Source of the DNA: Streptomyces sp. MspMP-M5
Lineage (GTDB): Bacteria; Actinomycetota; Actinomycetes; Streptomycetales; Streptomycetaceae
Assembly: GCF_000373585.1 (NCBI RefSeq)
Contig: NZ_KB891866.1
Location: forward strand, 62,001 to 126,000
DNA: 64,000 bases
Reading direction: 5' to 3'
The position numbers were made by a program, and so were the translations under genes. Under the pieces are notes generated by a model that saw nothing but the letters and a program-made list of their open reading frames with translations, was not told the origin of the DNA and searched no databases. This document shows positions 8,325 to 16,682 of this stretch, piece by piece (within the stretch, counting starts at the first letter, position 1; each line of letters starts with the position of its first letter).

Positions 8325-8867
8325 GTGTTTGTCCTGCCGCTTGATGACGGTGCCGAGCTGCGGCCCTTGGAGCCCTGGCAGGCACCGGAATTCCTCGCTC
8401 ACATGGACCGCGCCCGGTCCACGGTGGACCCCTGGATTCCGTGGGCGACCCGGACCACCGACCTGGAGTCCGCGATCCAGGTCCTCCAGGGCTATGCGGA
8501 CGGCCAGGCAAAGGACGGGTCGCGGATCTACGGCATCTGGTTGGAGGGCGTGCTGGTCGGCGGCGTGATGTTCACGCAGTTCGATGCCGCCCTGGGTGTC
8601 TGTGAGATCGGATGCTGGCTGGAATCGGCGGGGGAGGGGCGCGGGCTGGTGCACCGGGCGAGCCGGGCACTGATCGACTGGGCCTTCCGCGAGCGCGGGA
8701 TGAGCCGCGTGGAATGGCGGACCACCCCGGCCAACAAGCGCAGTGTCGAGGCGGCCCGCCGGCTCGGCATGCGGCGCGACGGAGTGCTGCGCAGGCAGTT
8801 CCCGTACCGGGGAGTTCGCCATGACACCGAGGTCTGGTCCGTCCTCGCCGAGGAGTGGGCGGACTGA
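8325..8867 (+). CDS. GNAT-family N-acetyltransferase (RimJ/RimL type)
   Basis: A 180-aa acetyltransferase. Family features include the N-terminal LRPLEPWQAPEFLAHMDRA, the acetyl-CoA region GRGLVHRASRALIDWAF, and RVEWRTTPANKRSVEAARRL with LGMRRDGVLRR, as in RimJ/RimL enzymes that acetylate protein N-termini or small amines. The central Q/RxxGxG/A loop is imperfect (ESAGEGRG). The start is GTG 8325 with GGAGG upstream. The acceptor is unknown. Confidence 0.85.
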   Translation: MFVLPLDDGAELRPLEPWQAPEFLAHMDRARSTVDPWIPWATRTTDLESAIQVLQGYADGQAKDGSRIYGIWLEGVLVGGVMFTQFDAALGVCEIGCWLESAGEGRGLVHRASRALIDWAFRERGMSRVEWRTTPANKRSVEAARRLGMRRDGVLRRQFPYRGVRHDTEVWSVLAEEWAD

Positions 8868-8912
8868 GGCGCACCGGCCGTGCGGCGCCGGACGGTGTCT
8901 GTGGCGGCCGGT

Positions 8913-10574
8913 TCAGCGGACGGCGTCGCGGCCCACCGTGGGGAGGTAGCGCGGCGCCCGCCAGGCGTGCAGACGGTGCTCCACCGCGGCTCCCAGGGAC
9001 AGGAGCGCGGCGTCCTGGCGGTTGCCGGCCATCAGGAGCAGGCCCACAGGCAGCTCGTGGACGAACCCGGCGGGTACCGACAGCGACGGGTAGCCGGCCA
9101 CGGCCGCGGGGGTCGAGGACGGGATGATGTCGTTGTCGCCCCGTGCGCAGTCGGTCGTCCAGGCAGGGGGGTTGGTGGGTGCGGCGATCGCGTCCAGTCG
9201 ATGGGCGGCCATGGTCTCGTCGACTGAACGGCGGGCCAGGTTCGTCAACTCGGCGCGTGCCGCACGGTATTGGGGATCGGTGGTGGGTGGCGCGGCGAGG
9301 GCCCGCTCGAAGAGCTCCTGTCCGGCGAAGCAGGTCCGTTCCGCCGGGTGGGCGCGGGTGAACGCGATCAGTCCGGCGAGGTTCCGCGGTCCGTCGCGGG
9401 TGGTGAGATAGGCATCGATGTCCCGGTGGAACTCGCTGAGCAGCGTGGGGATTTCCAGTTCCGCGATGCGCTTCTGGTACGGGGGCGTCACCTCGACGAC
9501 GGTGGCTCCCGCGCTCCGTAGCCGCTCCGCGGTGCGGGTCAGCACCGCGTCCACCCCCGGCCCCAGTTCGGGCAGCCGCCACAGGCCGATCCGTTTGCCG
9601 TGCAGTCCGCCGGCGCGGGTCGGTGCGTCCGGGAGCCCGGCGGGCGTGCCTGGGCGTGCGGAGTCGTCGCCGCTGAGCACCGCCAGGGTGAGCGCGGTAT
9701 CGGTCACATTGCGCGCCATGGGGCCCGCGGTGTCCTGCTGCGCCGAGATCGGGACCACACCGGCCTGACCGACCAGTCCCAGACTGGGTTTGTGGCCCAC
9801 CACCCCGTTCATCCCGGCCGCACAGACGATGGAGCCGTCCGTCTCGGTGCCGATCGCCACCTGCGCCAACGACGCGGCCAGTGCGGCGGCCGAACCGGCG
9901 GAGGAGCCGCATGGATTGCGGTCCAGTACGTACGGGTTGTGGGTCTGCCCGCCCACCGCCGACCATCCCGAAGTCGGTTTTGTGGAGCGGAAGTTCGCCC
10001 ATTCGGACAGGTTGGTCTTGCCGAGGATCACCGCGCCCGCCGCGCGCAGCCGGGTCACCAGCGCCGCGTCGTGGTGCGGCGGGCGGCCGGCCAGTGCCAG
10101 CGACCCGGCTGTGGTGGGCAGGTCACGGGTGTCCACGTTGTCCTTGAGCAGGACGGGGATGCCGTCGAGTGGGCTGCGGGCCGTACCGTGCCGGTGCCTG
10201 GCATCGCTGGCGGCGGCCTGGTGCAGCGCCGTCGGGTCGGTGCGCAGCACCGCATGGACCGTCGGATCGACGGCCTGGATCCGCCGCAGATAGGCGGCGG
10301 TCAGTGCCCGGGAGGTCAGCGCTCCGCGCGCCATGCGCGCCTGGAGTTCCGGAATCGTCACGGTGTCGAGATCGACGCCCAGGCGCGTGGACTCCGCACG
10401 CGTCGACAACGGACTTGTGGGGGTGCCGCCCACCGGTGGTGGACTGTCGGCTCCGGCTCCGGCTCCGGCACTGGCACCGGCTCCGGTCGCAGCCGCGGAC
10501 GAATCCGGCGCGGCCGCACACAGCGAGTCCATGACCAGGACGGCAACCAACCCGGCAACACTCCGCTTCCTCAT
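8913..10574 (-). CDS. Secreted amidase (amidase signature family)
   Basis: About 553 aa. An N-terminal signal (MRKRSVAGLVAVLVMDSL) is followed by an Ala/Gly-rich linker and a full amidase domain. The Ser-cisSer-Lys triad is visible: Lys in PVLLKDNVDT, the Gly/Ser-rich GSSAGSAAA, and the nucleophile region GTETDGSIV. It hydrolyses amide bonds outside the cell; the substrate is unknown. ATG 10574 has GAGGAG at ten bases. In-frame ATGs at 10583 and 10592 lack a good ribosome site. It is divergent from the kinase-SBP gene. Confidence 0.85.
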   Translation of the reverse strand: MRKRSVAGLVAVLVMDSLCAAAPDSSAAATGAGASAGAGAGADSPPPVGGTPTSPLSTRAESTRLGVDLDTVTIPELQARMARGALTSRALTAAYLRRIQAVDPTVHAVLRTDPTALHQAAASDARHRHGTARSPLDGIPVLLKDNVDTRDLPTTAGSLALAGRPPHHDAALVTRLRAAGAVILGKTNLSEWANFRSTKPTSGWSAVGGQTHNPYVLDRNPCGSSAGSAAALAASLAQVAIGTETDGSIVCAAGMNGVVGHKPSLGLVGQAGVVPISAQQDTAGPMARNVTDTALTLAVLSGDDSARPGTPAGLPDAPTRAGGLHGKRIGLWRLPELGPGVDAVLTRTAERLRSAGATVVEVTPPYQKRIAELEIPTLLSEFHRDIDAYLTTRDGPRNLAGLIAFTRAHPAERTCFAGQELFERALAAPPTTDPQYRAARAELTNLARRSVDETMAAHRLDAIAAPTNPPAWTTDCARGDNDIIPSSTPAAVAGYPSLSVPAGFVHELPVGLLLMAGNRQDAALLSLGAAVEHRLHAWRAPRYLPTVGRDAVR

Positions 10575-10755
10575 GGTCTTCATGCTCCTCATGAAGGGCA
10601 GCGCACTACGGGCCGGCGGGCCGGCACAAGGGACTTTCACGCCGCAGCGGCTGCATGGCGGCCGGCCCTGCCGCGATGGCCCCGTCCGGCGATCGCCCGG
10701 GCGGACGGGTGCGGGATAGTGTTCCCCGTAATTGCTGGCACGGGTGGGGGTGCGG

Positions 10756-12765
10756 GTGCGACCGCTGGCGAAGGACGATCCGCGACGGATCGGGCCGTTC
10801 AGGATCATTGGGCTGCTCGGCGGCGGCGGAATGGGGCGGGTCTATCTCGGCCGCGCGGGTGACGGGCGGACGGTAGCGGTGAAGACCGCACGCTCCGAAC
10901 TCGCCGACGACCCTGGCTTCCGCAAGCGCTTCGCGCGTGAGGTGGCAGCGGCCGGACGGGTCGGGGGACCGTTCGTGGCGCCGGTGGTCGATGCCGCGCC
11001 GCAGGACGACGTGCCGTGGATGGCGACCGAGTACGTGCCGGGCGTCCCGTTGAGTTCCGCCGTACACGACCTGGGGCCGCTGGCCGAGCGCACCGTGTGG
11101 CTGCTGGCGGCCGGTCTGCTCCAGGCACTGTCGGCGGTGCATGCGCACGGCCTGGTGCACCGCGATCTCAAGCCGTCCAACATCCTGCTCACCGCCACCG
11201 GCCCCCGCGTCATCGACTTCGGCATCGCACACTCCGCCGCGGACACCGCGCTGACGGCGACCGGCACCGCCCTCGGTACCCCCGGCTTCATGGCCCCCGA
11301 ACAGCTCGTGATGACCGGACCCGACATCACGGGCGCCGCGGATGTCTTCGCGCTCGGTGGCGTGATCGTCTACGCGGCGACCGGCGACGGCCCGTACGGC
11401 AACGCCGAGCCGCAGGTCCTGATGTACCGCACCGTGCACGAACAGCCGCAGGTCGGTCAAGTTCCGCGGAAACTCGGTGAGTTGGCGGCATCCTGTCTGG
11501 AGAAGGACCCGGCACGGCGGCCGGCCCTCCCCGAGCTCGTCGCGCGGGTCGGCGCACCGGGCCCGTACGACGACTGGTTGCCGGCCTCTCTCGCCGGGCA
11601 ACTCCACCGCCTGTCCGCACAGCTCGGCGACCCCAGAACCCTCGGCACCTCCCCCTCGGGCCCGCCGGCCGCACAGCCCACCGGCGCCACCGCCGGCATC
11701 GGCGCGCTGCCGACCCGCACCATGGCGGAGCCCCCGAAGCCCCCGCCGCCCGCCGCTCCACCCCAGGACTCCTCTCGCACCGGTCCGACGCCTGGGACGT
11801 ACGGCCCGCCCGCGCCCCCGGGGCCGAGCCGTCGCCGTGTGCTTGCGGCACTGTCCCTCGCCGGCGTCGCGGCCGGTGGCGGGGCGCTGGCCTGGACGCT
11901 GTGGCCGGAGGGTGGGAAGCCGGGCACCGGTGGTGTGGGCGCCACGGGCGCCACGGGCGGGACCGGCGGAGCCGCGAAACCGTCCGGCCGCTTGCCGCAG
12001 GCGATAGCGGACAAGGGCATCCTCACCGTCGGCTCCGACATCACCTATGCGCCGATGGAGTTCCTCAGCGACGGCAAGCCCGCCGGCCTCGACGTCGACC
12101 TGGCCAACGCCCTCGGCCGCGAGCTGGGCGTCCGCTGCACGTTCCAGAACGCGACCTTCGACTCCCTGTTCGCCGGCCTCGACCAGGGCCGGTTCGACCT
12201 GGTCATCTCGGCGATGGTCGACACCAAGGACCGCGAGGGCGGGCAGGCGAGCGGGACGAAGACCGGGGGAGGGGTCGACCTGATCGACTACTTCCAGGCG
12301 GGGCTGTCGCTCGTCGTGCGCAAGGGCAATCCGGACCGCCTCGGCAAACTGGAGGACGTGTCGGGCAAGCCGGTCGCGGTCCAGCGCGGCTCCGCGGCCG
12401 AGGGCTACCTCGACGAGCTGAGCCGGCGGCTCCCCGCGAAGCCGACGCTCCGGAAGTTCGACTCGACGGCCGAGGTCTACGACGATGTGGCCCAGCGCCG
12501 GTCCCTCGCCTGCCTGGACGACTTCCCGGTCGCGGCCTACACCGCGGCGACCCAGGCGGGCGGCGGCACCTTCCAACTCGTCGGCGGACAGATCGATTCC
12601 GTCCCCTACGGCATCGCCGTCGCCAAGGCCGATACGGCACTGCGCGACGCCGTGCGCGAGGCACTCGACGGCCTCATCCGGACCGGCGCCTACGCGAAGA
12701 TCCTCCAGCGCTGGTACCTCCAGGACGGCGCGGTGGAGCGGGCCGTCGTCAACGGCGGGCGGTAG
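10756..12765 (+). CDS. Ser/Thr protein kinase fused to an extracellular family-3 solute-binding domain
   Basis: About 669 aa in four parts. Residues about 10-265 are a Hanks-type kinase: GLLGGGGMGRVYLG, invariant Lys in VAVKTA, HRDLKPSN, DFG and APEQ. A Pro/Ala-rich linker follows, then one membrane helix (RRRVLAALSLAGVAAGGG, about 350-375). The C-terminal 260 residues form a family-3 binding protein (ILTVGSDITYAPMEF, LDVDLANALGRELG, GRFDLVISAM), predicted outside the cell. This is a one-protein receptor kinase probably sensing an amino acid or similar solute. Several start codons are possible; GTG 10756 gives the usual MRPLAKDDPRRIG opening. Confidence 0.88.
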   Translation: MRPLAKDDPRRIGPFRIIGLLGGGGMGRVYLGRAGDGRTVAVKTARSELADDPGFRKRFAREVAAAGRVGGPFVAPVVDAAPQDDVPWMATEYVPGVPLSSAVHDLGPLAERTVWLLAAGLLQALSAVHAHGLVHRDLKPSNILLTATGPRVIDFGIAHSAADTALTATGTALGTPGFMAPEQLVMTGPDITGAADVFALGGVIVYAATGDGPYGNAEPQVLMYRTVHEQPQVGQVPRKLGELAASCLEKDPARRPALPELVARVGAPGPYDDWLPASLAGQLHRLSAQLGDPRTLGTSPSGPPAAQPTGATAGIGALPTRTMAEPPKPPPPAAPPQDSSRTGPTPGTYGPPAPPGPSRRRVLAALSLAGVAAGGGALAWTLWPEGGKPGTGGVGATGATGGTGGAAKPSGRLPQAIADKGILTVGSDITYAPMEFLSDGKPAGLDVDLANALGRELGVRCTFQNATFDSLFAGLDQGRFDLVISAMVDTKDREGGQASGTKTGGGVDLIDYFQAGLSLVVRKGNPDRLGKLEDVSGKPVAVQRGSAAEGYLDELSRRLPAKPTLRKFDSTAEVYDDVAQRRSLACLDDFPVAAYTAATQAGGGTFQLVGGQIDSVPYGIAVAKADTALRDAVREALDGLIRTGAYAKILQRWYLQDGAVERAVVNGGR

Positions 12766-12805
12766 GGCGTCCGTACACGCCCCTCACGGTGCGCCGGGTC
12801 GGGAT

Positions 12806-12823
12806 GTGCCTGGCGCCAGGCAC
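12806..12823. terminator. Palindromic terminator between convergent genes
   Basis: GTGCCTGGCGCCAGGCAC is a perfect 18-bp palindrome between the kinase stop (12765) and the CAP-gene stop (12855). Part of it is repeated just downstream (ACCTGGCGCCTGGC, 12827-12840). Confidence 0.6.
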
Positions 12824-12854
12824 GACACCTGGCGCCTGGCGGGCTCCCACGGGG

Positions 12855-13466
12855 CTATTGGGCGGTGGCGAAATCCTGCGTCCAGTAGTCCCCGGGCTGT
12901 GCGACGCCGACGCCGATCTCCTTGAACGAGCAGTCGAGGATGTTGCGCTTGTGTCCGGGGCTGGACATCCAGCCGGCCATCACGCTCGCCGGGGTGGCGT
13001 ATCCGTAGGCGACGTTCTCGCCGTAGCTGCTCCAGTTGTAGCCGGCGTTCTTGATCCGGGCGCCCGGGTCGGAGCCGTCGGATCCGGTATGCGACATATG
13101 GCGGTGGTCTGCCATGTCCTTGCTGTGCTCTTCAGCGGTTTTTGTCAGCTTTGCGTTGACTGTCAGCGGGGCGCAGCCGGCCTTGCTGCGTTCCTTGTTG
13201 ACGAGTTCCACGACGAGGGCGGTGTCGCCGGAAGCGGGTGCGGCGGAGGCGGGTGCGGCGGCGCCCGGTGCGGCGGCGAGCGTCCCGGCCGTCGCCGGTG
13301 CCGCGGGCGCTGCCGACGAAGCGCTCGTCCAGGCGTGGCGGGAAGGGCTCCCCTCGTCGGCCCCGCCCCGGCAGGCCATGGCGACCGAGGGGACACCCAG
13401 GGCGGCTACGGCGAGGGCGGCAACCGTCAGCCGCCGGTGGTTGCTCTTCCTGCGGTGCTTCTTCAT
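12855..13466 (-). CDS. Secreted CAP-domain (SCP/PR-1, YkwD-like) protein
   Basis: 203 aa. A signal peptide (MKKHRRKSNHRRLTVAALAVAALGVPSVAMA) is followed by an Ala/Pro/Ser-rich linker (residues about 40-80) and a CAP domain: LVNKERSKAGCAPLTVN, EHSKDMADHRHMSHTG, SYGENVAYG and GWMSSPGHKRNIL, then the C-terminal GVGVAQPGDYWTQDFA. The CAP-cavity His and Glu residues are present. Bacterial members are extracellular proteins of unclear role in envelope or sporulation. ATG 13466 has GAGG at six bases. Confidence 0.87.
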   Translation of the reverse strand: MKKHRRKSNHRRLTVAALAVAALGVPSVAMACRGGADEGSPSRHAWTSASSAAPAAPATAGTLAAAPGAAAPASAAPASGDTALVVELVNKERSKAGCAPLTVNAKLTKTAEEHSKDMADHRHMSHTGSDGSDPGARIKNAGYNWSSYGENVAYGYATPASVMAGWMSSPGHKRNILDCSFKEIGVGVAQPGDYWTQDFATAQ

Positions 13467-13990
13467 GCCTGACCTCACTCGCTCGTTGCGTCGATGGCCG
13501 ACATTCTGGGAAGTGCTGGTAGGGCGGGCAATGGGGCATTACTACTAAGCGGGGTAGTTGAGCCCTTACCCCTTGCGGTGGGCGGGTGGGCGTGCTGTCC
13601 CGTTCCCCCGGACTGTCTCGGTGCCTGGCATGTCGTCAGGGGTGTGAGCTGGGCCGATGCTTGGCCGAGAGGGCCGATGAGTCGGCCTTCGGCGTCGCGG
13701 GTGTGCCTCATCGCCAGATCAAGACGGACAAAGTCTCATTTGTCGGCGCGGTGGTGACTACTAGGCGCCTTAGTTCCGGCGTGCGCCGGTATGAGGGATG
13801 TCACGGGGCGGGTTGCGGCGCCCGGGACGGGCCGGAATCGGCCGGGATCCGACGATGGAGGTACAGAGGAGCCCCGGCTCCTCGCCCCCGGGGGCTCCTC
13901 GCCGGCTTCGCTCGCCTCAGCAGGACCCAGTAGCGGTCAACGAAGAGCTGAGCGCAGCACAAGCGACCTGAGGCACGGTCCCGATAGCTC

Positions 13991-14028
13991 CTCCCCCATG
14001 CCTGAAGGGCATGGGAGGTGCCCCCACC
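13991..14028. repeat. CCCATGCC-type hairpin repeat, copy 1
   Basis: CTCCCCCATGCC, loop TGAA, then GGGCATGGGAGG and TGCCCCCACC. The CCCATGCC/GGCATGGG arms can form a stem. The same element recurs at 14054-14093. Confidence 0.75.
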
Positions 14029-14053
14029 CAAGACGCTCCGGCGCCTTGCGATG

Positions 14054-14093
14054 CTCCCCCATGCCCTGAACGGGCATGGGAGGTACCCCCACC
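14054..14093. repeat. CCCATGCC-type hairpin repeat, copy 2
   Basis: CTCCCCCATGCCC, loop TGAAC, GGGCATGGGAGG then TACCCCCACC. It has a 9-bp stem and is near-identical to the copy at 13991. From memory, similar units recur in many Streptomyces genomes; no search was done. Confidence 0.75.
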
Positions 14094-14110
14094 AGCAGAC
14101 GCCGCCGGGC

Positions 14111-14125
14111 CCGCCCTTCGGGCGG
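14111..14125. terminator. Short hairpin downstream of the phosphatase gene
   Basis: CCGCCC-TTC-GGGCGG lies 26 bp past the stop of the minus-strand phosphatase gene and may terminate it. Confidence 0.45.
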
Positions 14126-14150
14126 ACGACGGGACTTCGGACTCACTCAT

Positions 14151-14576
14151 CTAGCCGAAGCGTGCGACGAAGCGGCGTTGCCATGGGGTTTCCACGGCGC
14201 GGTGGGAGTAATGCTCGCGTACGTATGCCACGGCTTTGTCGTTGGGGATTCCGTCGAGTACGGCGAGGCATGCCAGAGCGGTTCCGGTGCGTCCGAAGCC
14301 GCCGCCGCAGGCGACTTCCACGCGTTGGGTTTTGGATCGTTCCAGCAGCTCGCGGAGCGATTCGGCGAATGCTGCCCGATCGGTGGGCAGCCAGAAGTCG
14401 GGCCAGCGCACCCAGTGGCTTTCCCAGTCGACCGGCGGGGGTTGACGGCCGCGCAGGTAGAGAGCGAAGTGGGGTTGCGGTCCGGGGGGAAGCGGCTTCC
14501 GCAGGCCGCGACCGCGGATGAGTCGTCCTGATGGCAGTTGTAAGACGCCTTCTGTGGGCTCCCATGTGGCAGTCAT
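14151..14576 (-). CDS. Small protein-tyrosine phosphatase
   Basis: 141 aa. The active-site P-loop CX5R is CGGGFGRTG (Cys90, Arg96). A WPD general-acid loop is at residues 58-60 (VRWPDFWLP). Both are hallmarks of Cys-based tyrosine or dual-specificity phosphatases, which remove phosphate through a thiol-phosphate intermediate. It is shorter than classical PTPs but keeps all core elements. ATG 14576 has GGAG close upstream. It is a single gene next to the terpenoid cluster; a link to the cluster is not evident. Confidence 0.82.
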   Translation of the reverse strand: MTATWEPTEGVLQLPSGRLIRGRGLRKPLPPGPQPHFALYLRGRQPPPVDWESHWVRWPDFWLPTDRAAFAESLRELLERSKTQRVEVACGGGFGRTGTALACLAVLDGIPNDKAVAYVREHYSHRAVETPWQRRFVARFG

Positions 14577-14688
14577 GGCTCCAGCATATCCTTCGGATTT
14601 TCTGTGGTGGCGAGGTTTTTCGTAGTCAAACGCCGCTGTCTGAATTCGACTGGGGTTTTTGAACGCGTATACGAGTATGTCCCCTTGG

Positions 14689-15918
14689 CTAGAGCAACTT
14701 CAATGGGAGCGCCGCCAGTTGGCGCAGGCCCGGTACGGGGACCCAGGTGTGCTCGTGGGTTGTCAGGGCTATGCGGGGAAAGCGGTCGAAGAGACTGCGG
14801 AGGGCGACCTCGCACTCTTGTCTGGCGAGTGCGGCTCCCAGGCAGTAGTGGGGGCCGAGGCCGAAGCCGATGTGCCCGTCACCGGGCTTGGTGGATCGGC
14901 GTGTCACGTCGAAGCATTCCGGTCGGTCGAATTCGCGTGGGTCGCGGTTGGCCGATACCACCACTGGCTGGACGGCCTCGCCTGCCTTGATGGTCTGCCC
15001 TCCGACGTCGATGTCCTCGGTTGCGTAGCGTAGCTGTGTGATGAGGATCGAACCGCACCAACGGACGAGTTCGTCCACTGCTGTCGGCCACAGTTCAGGA
15101 TTGCGGCGGAGCGCTTCGAGCTGGTCGGGGTGGCTGAGGAGGGCGAGTGCCCCGTTGCCGATGAGGTTCGCCGTGGTTTCGTGGCCGGCCGTTGCCAGGC
15201 CCAGGAGCATCGTCACCAGCTCCACGTCGGAGAGCCGGTCGCCGTCCTCGTCCTGCACCTTGACGAGGTCGGAGATCAGGTCATCGGTGGGTGCGGTGCG
15301 GCGTTTGTCGACCAGGGTGTGGGTGTACTCGATCAGTTCTCGGGCCGCGGCCCCTTTGGAGCCGGGTGCGATCGAGGTGAGCGCCGAGCCCGCGGTACGC
15401 CACAGGCTTCGGTCCTCCTCCGGTATTCCGACGAGTTCGCAGATCACCGTGATGGGGAGGGGATAGGCGAATTCCGAGATGAGGTCGACGGATTCGCCGA
15501 ATGAGTCGAGGAGTGATGCGGTGATCGCCTCGACCCGGGGGCGTAGCGCGTTGACGCGGCGGGCGGTGAAGGCGCGGGTTGCCAGGCCGCGGAGTCGGGT
15601 GTGGCGGTCGCCGTCGACGTCGAGGATGGACTCGCTGAGGTAAGGGTGGAACTCCTTGGGGAGTTCCAGCATTTCGAGCATCCTGTTGCGGTTGTCCACC
15701 GCTTCGGTGCCCGGTGTCAGTTCGGGGTCGACGACGAAGCGGGGGTCGCCGAGTACCGCGCGTACGTCCTCGTAGCGTGTCGCGTACCAGGTCGGGGTGG
15801 AGTCCGCGCTCTGTCCGAGTACCAGGGGCGCTTCCTCCCTGAGGCGGTCGAAGCCCCCGTAGGGGTCGGCGATGAGCGCCGGGTCCATGATGTTCGGCCC
15901 GGAGGGCGGGGTGGTCAT
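14689..15918 (-). CDS. Cytochrome P450, terpenoid cluster
   Basis: 409 aa, a soluble bacterial P450. The heme-thiolate loop FGLGPHYCLGAALAR places the ligand at Cys359. The oxygen-binding I-helix is ATAGHETT (around residue 250). The ExxR motif precedes it in the K helix region (AVDELVRW is recognisable). It is the last gene of the minus-strand arm, 35 bp after the membrane cyclase, with GGAG seven bases before ATG 15918. It probably oxidises the cyclised terpene. No ferredoxin or reductase is encoded nearby, so partners must come from elsewhere. Confidence 0.92.
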   Translation of the reverse strand: MTTPPSGPNIMDPALIADPYGGFDRLREEAPLVLGQSADSTPTWYATRYEDVRAVLGDPRFVVDPELTPGTEAVDNRNRMLEMLELPKEFHPYLSESILDVDGDRHTRLRGLATRAFTARRVNALRPRVEAITASLLDSFGESVDLISEFAYPLPITVICELVGIPEEDRSLWRTAGSALTSIAPGSKGAAARELIEYTHTLVDKRRTAPTDDLISDLVKVQDEDGDRLSDVELVTMLLGLATAGHETTANLIGNGALALLSHPDQLEALRRNPELWPTAVDELVRWCGSILITQLRYATEDIDVGGQTIKAGEAVQPVVVSANRDPREFDRPECFDVTRRSTKPGDGHIGFGLGPHYCLGAALARQECEVALRSLFDRFPRIALTTHEHTWVPVPGLRQLAALPLKLL

Positions 15919-15953
15919 CGGTGTGCTCCATTCTCACGGCGGACCGGCCGGCG

Positions 15954-16682
15954 TCAGAAGCGTCGCCACGGGGAGATGCCGGATTCCTTGAGCCGGGCGC
16001 GCAGCAGTGCGATGTAGAGGATGTCGACGAGGAAAACGACCAGGTACAGCACGCTGATCAGCGGAGTCAGCGGATAGGACGTGCTGGTGACGGTGCCGGT
16101 CACGAACGACCACAGGCTGTCGGGCATCGGGTGGGCGTTGCTGGTGGTCACCGTCAGTGCGGTCGCGATGTAGGCGAAGAGCGTCCCCAGCCACTTGGAC
16201 ACGGCGATGTACAGGGACTGGCCGGCGACGCCCTCGCGTCGCGTCAGCATGGCGACGAAGAGGAACGACATCATGAAGTTGATACCGAAGCCGGTGTACT
16301 CGCCGAGCGGGTCGTGGAACTCGTAGAAGGCCAGGTACACGATCGGGAAGGCGATGGCGACCGCGGCGCAGAAGAGCGCCTTGAAGTACTTGCGGGCGAA
16401 GGAAGTTGCCGTGCGGTCGTGCGTGCCGTATTTGAAGACCTGCCAGGCGATGACCAGGTCCATGAAGAAGCAGGGGATGCTGAGGGCGTGGATGTGGTCG
16501 CCCATGGGGTCCAGGAAGAACGAGTAGATCGCCTCCCAGGAGAGGTTGGCGCCGAGGGCGGCGAGCGGCATGCCGTACGTCTTGTCCCGGAATCCCCGGT
16601 AGATGATCGCGACATAGGCGACCATCCAGAAGAGCACGCACAGCACACCGGTGAGGACGACGATGGGCGGGTCCTTGATCAC
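15954..16682 (-). CDS. PaxB/DmtA-like integral-membrane terpene cyclase
   Basis: About 242 aa with seven predicted membrane helices, the size and shape of the transmembrane terpene cyclases of fungal meroterpenoids (PaxB, Pyr4) and bacterial drimentine DmtA1. These proteins cyclise prenyl chains by protonation using conserved acidic residues. Here Glu50 (ANLSWEAIYSF) and an Asp in the last helix (VFLVDILYIALL) sit at comparable places. The GTG start at 16682 overlaps the TGA of the upstream gene (GTGA), implying translational coupling. The family call rests on topology, size, motif and context; homology was not searched. Confidence 0.7.
   Translation of the reverse strand: MIKDPPIVVLTGVLCVLFWMVAYVAIIYRGFRDKTYGMPLAALGANLSWEAIYSFFLDPMGDHIHALSIPCFFMDLVIAWQVFKYGTHDRTATSFARKYFKALFCAAVAIAFPIVYLAFYEFHDPLGEYTGFGINFMMSFLFVAMLTRREGVAGQSLYIAVSKWLGTLFAYIATALTVTTSNAHPMPDSLWSFVTGTVTSTSYPLTPLISVLYLVVFLVDILYIALLRARLKESGISPWRRF

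Larger units (their letters stand above)
13467..14150. other. 684-bp gene-free stretch with hairpin repeats
   Basis: No convincing gene was found. The short ORFs here have no family features and overlap inverted repeats. The part next to the CAP gene (13467-13800) probably holds its promoter and contains A/T-richer pieces (TTACTACTAAG near 13540, GACTACTAGGCGCC near 13757). The rest is rich in inverted repeats, including a CCCCCGGGGG palindrome near 13888 and the two hairpin units listed separately. Confidence 0.6.

Noticed and set aside
10606..12576. Long minus-strand frame of about 656 codons opposite the kinase-SBP gene
   Set aside because: It is antisense to clear kinase and binding-protein motifs, has no family motifs of its own, and is a product of high-GC third-position bias.
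13475..13933. Several 75-115 codon frames on both strands in the gene-free stretch
   Set aside because: None has a ribosome site and family features together, and all cross inverted repeats.
13991..14093. Possible CRISPR array
   Set aside because: Only two units, self-complementary, with no regular spacers and no cas genes nearby.
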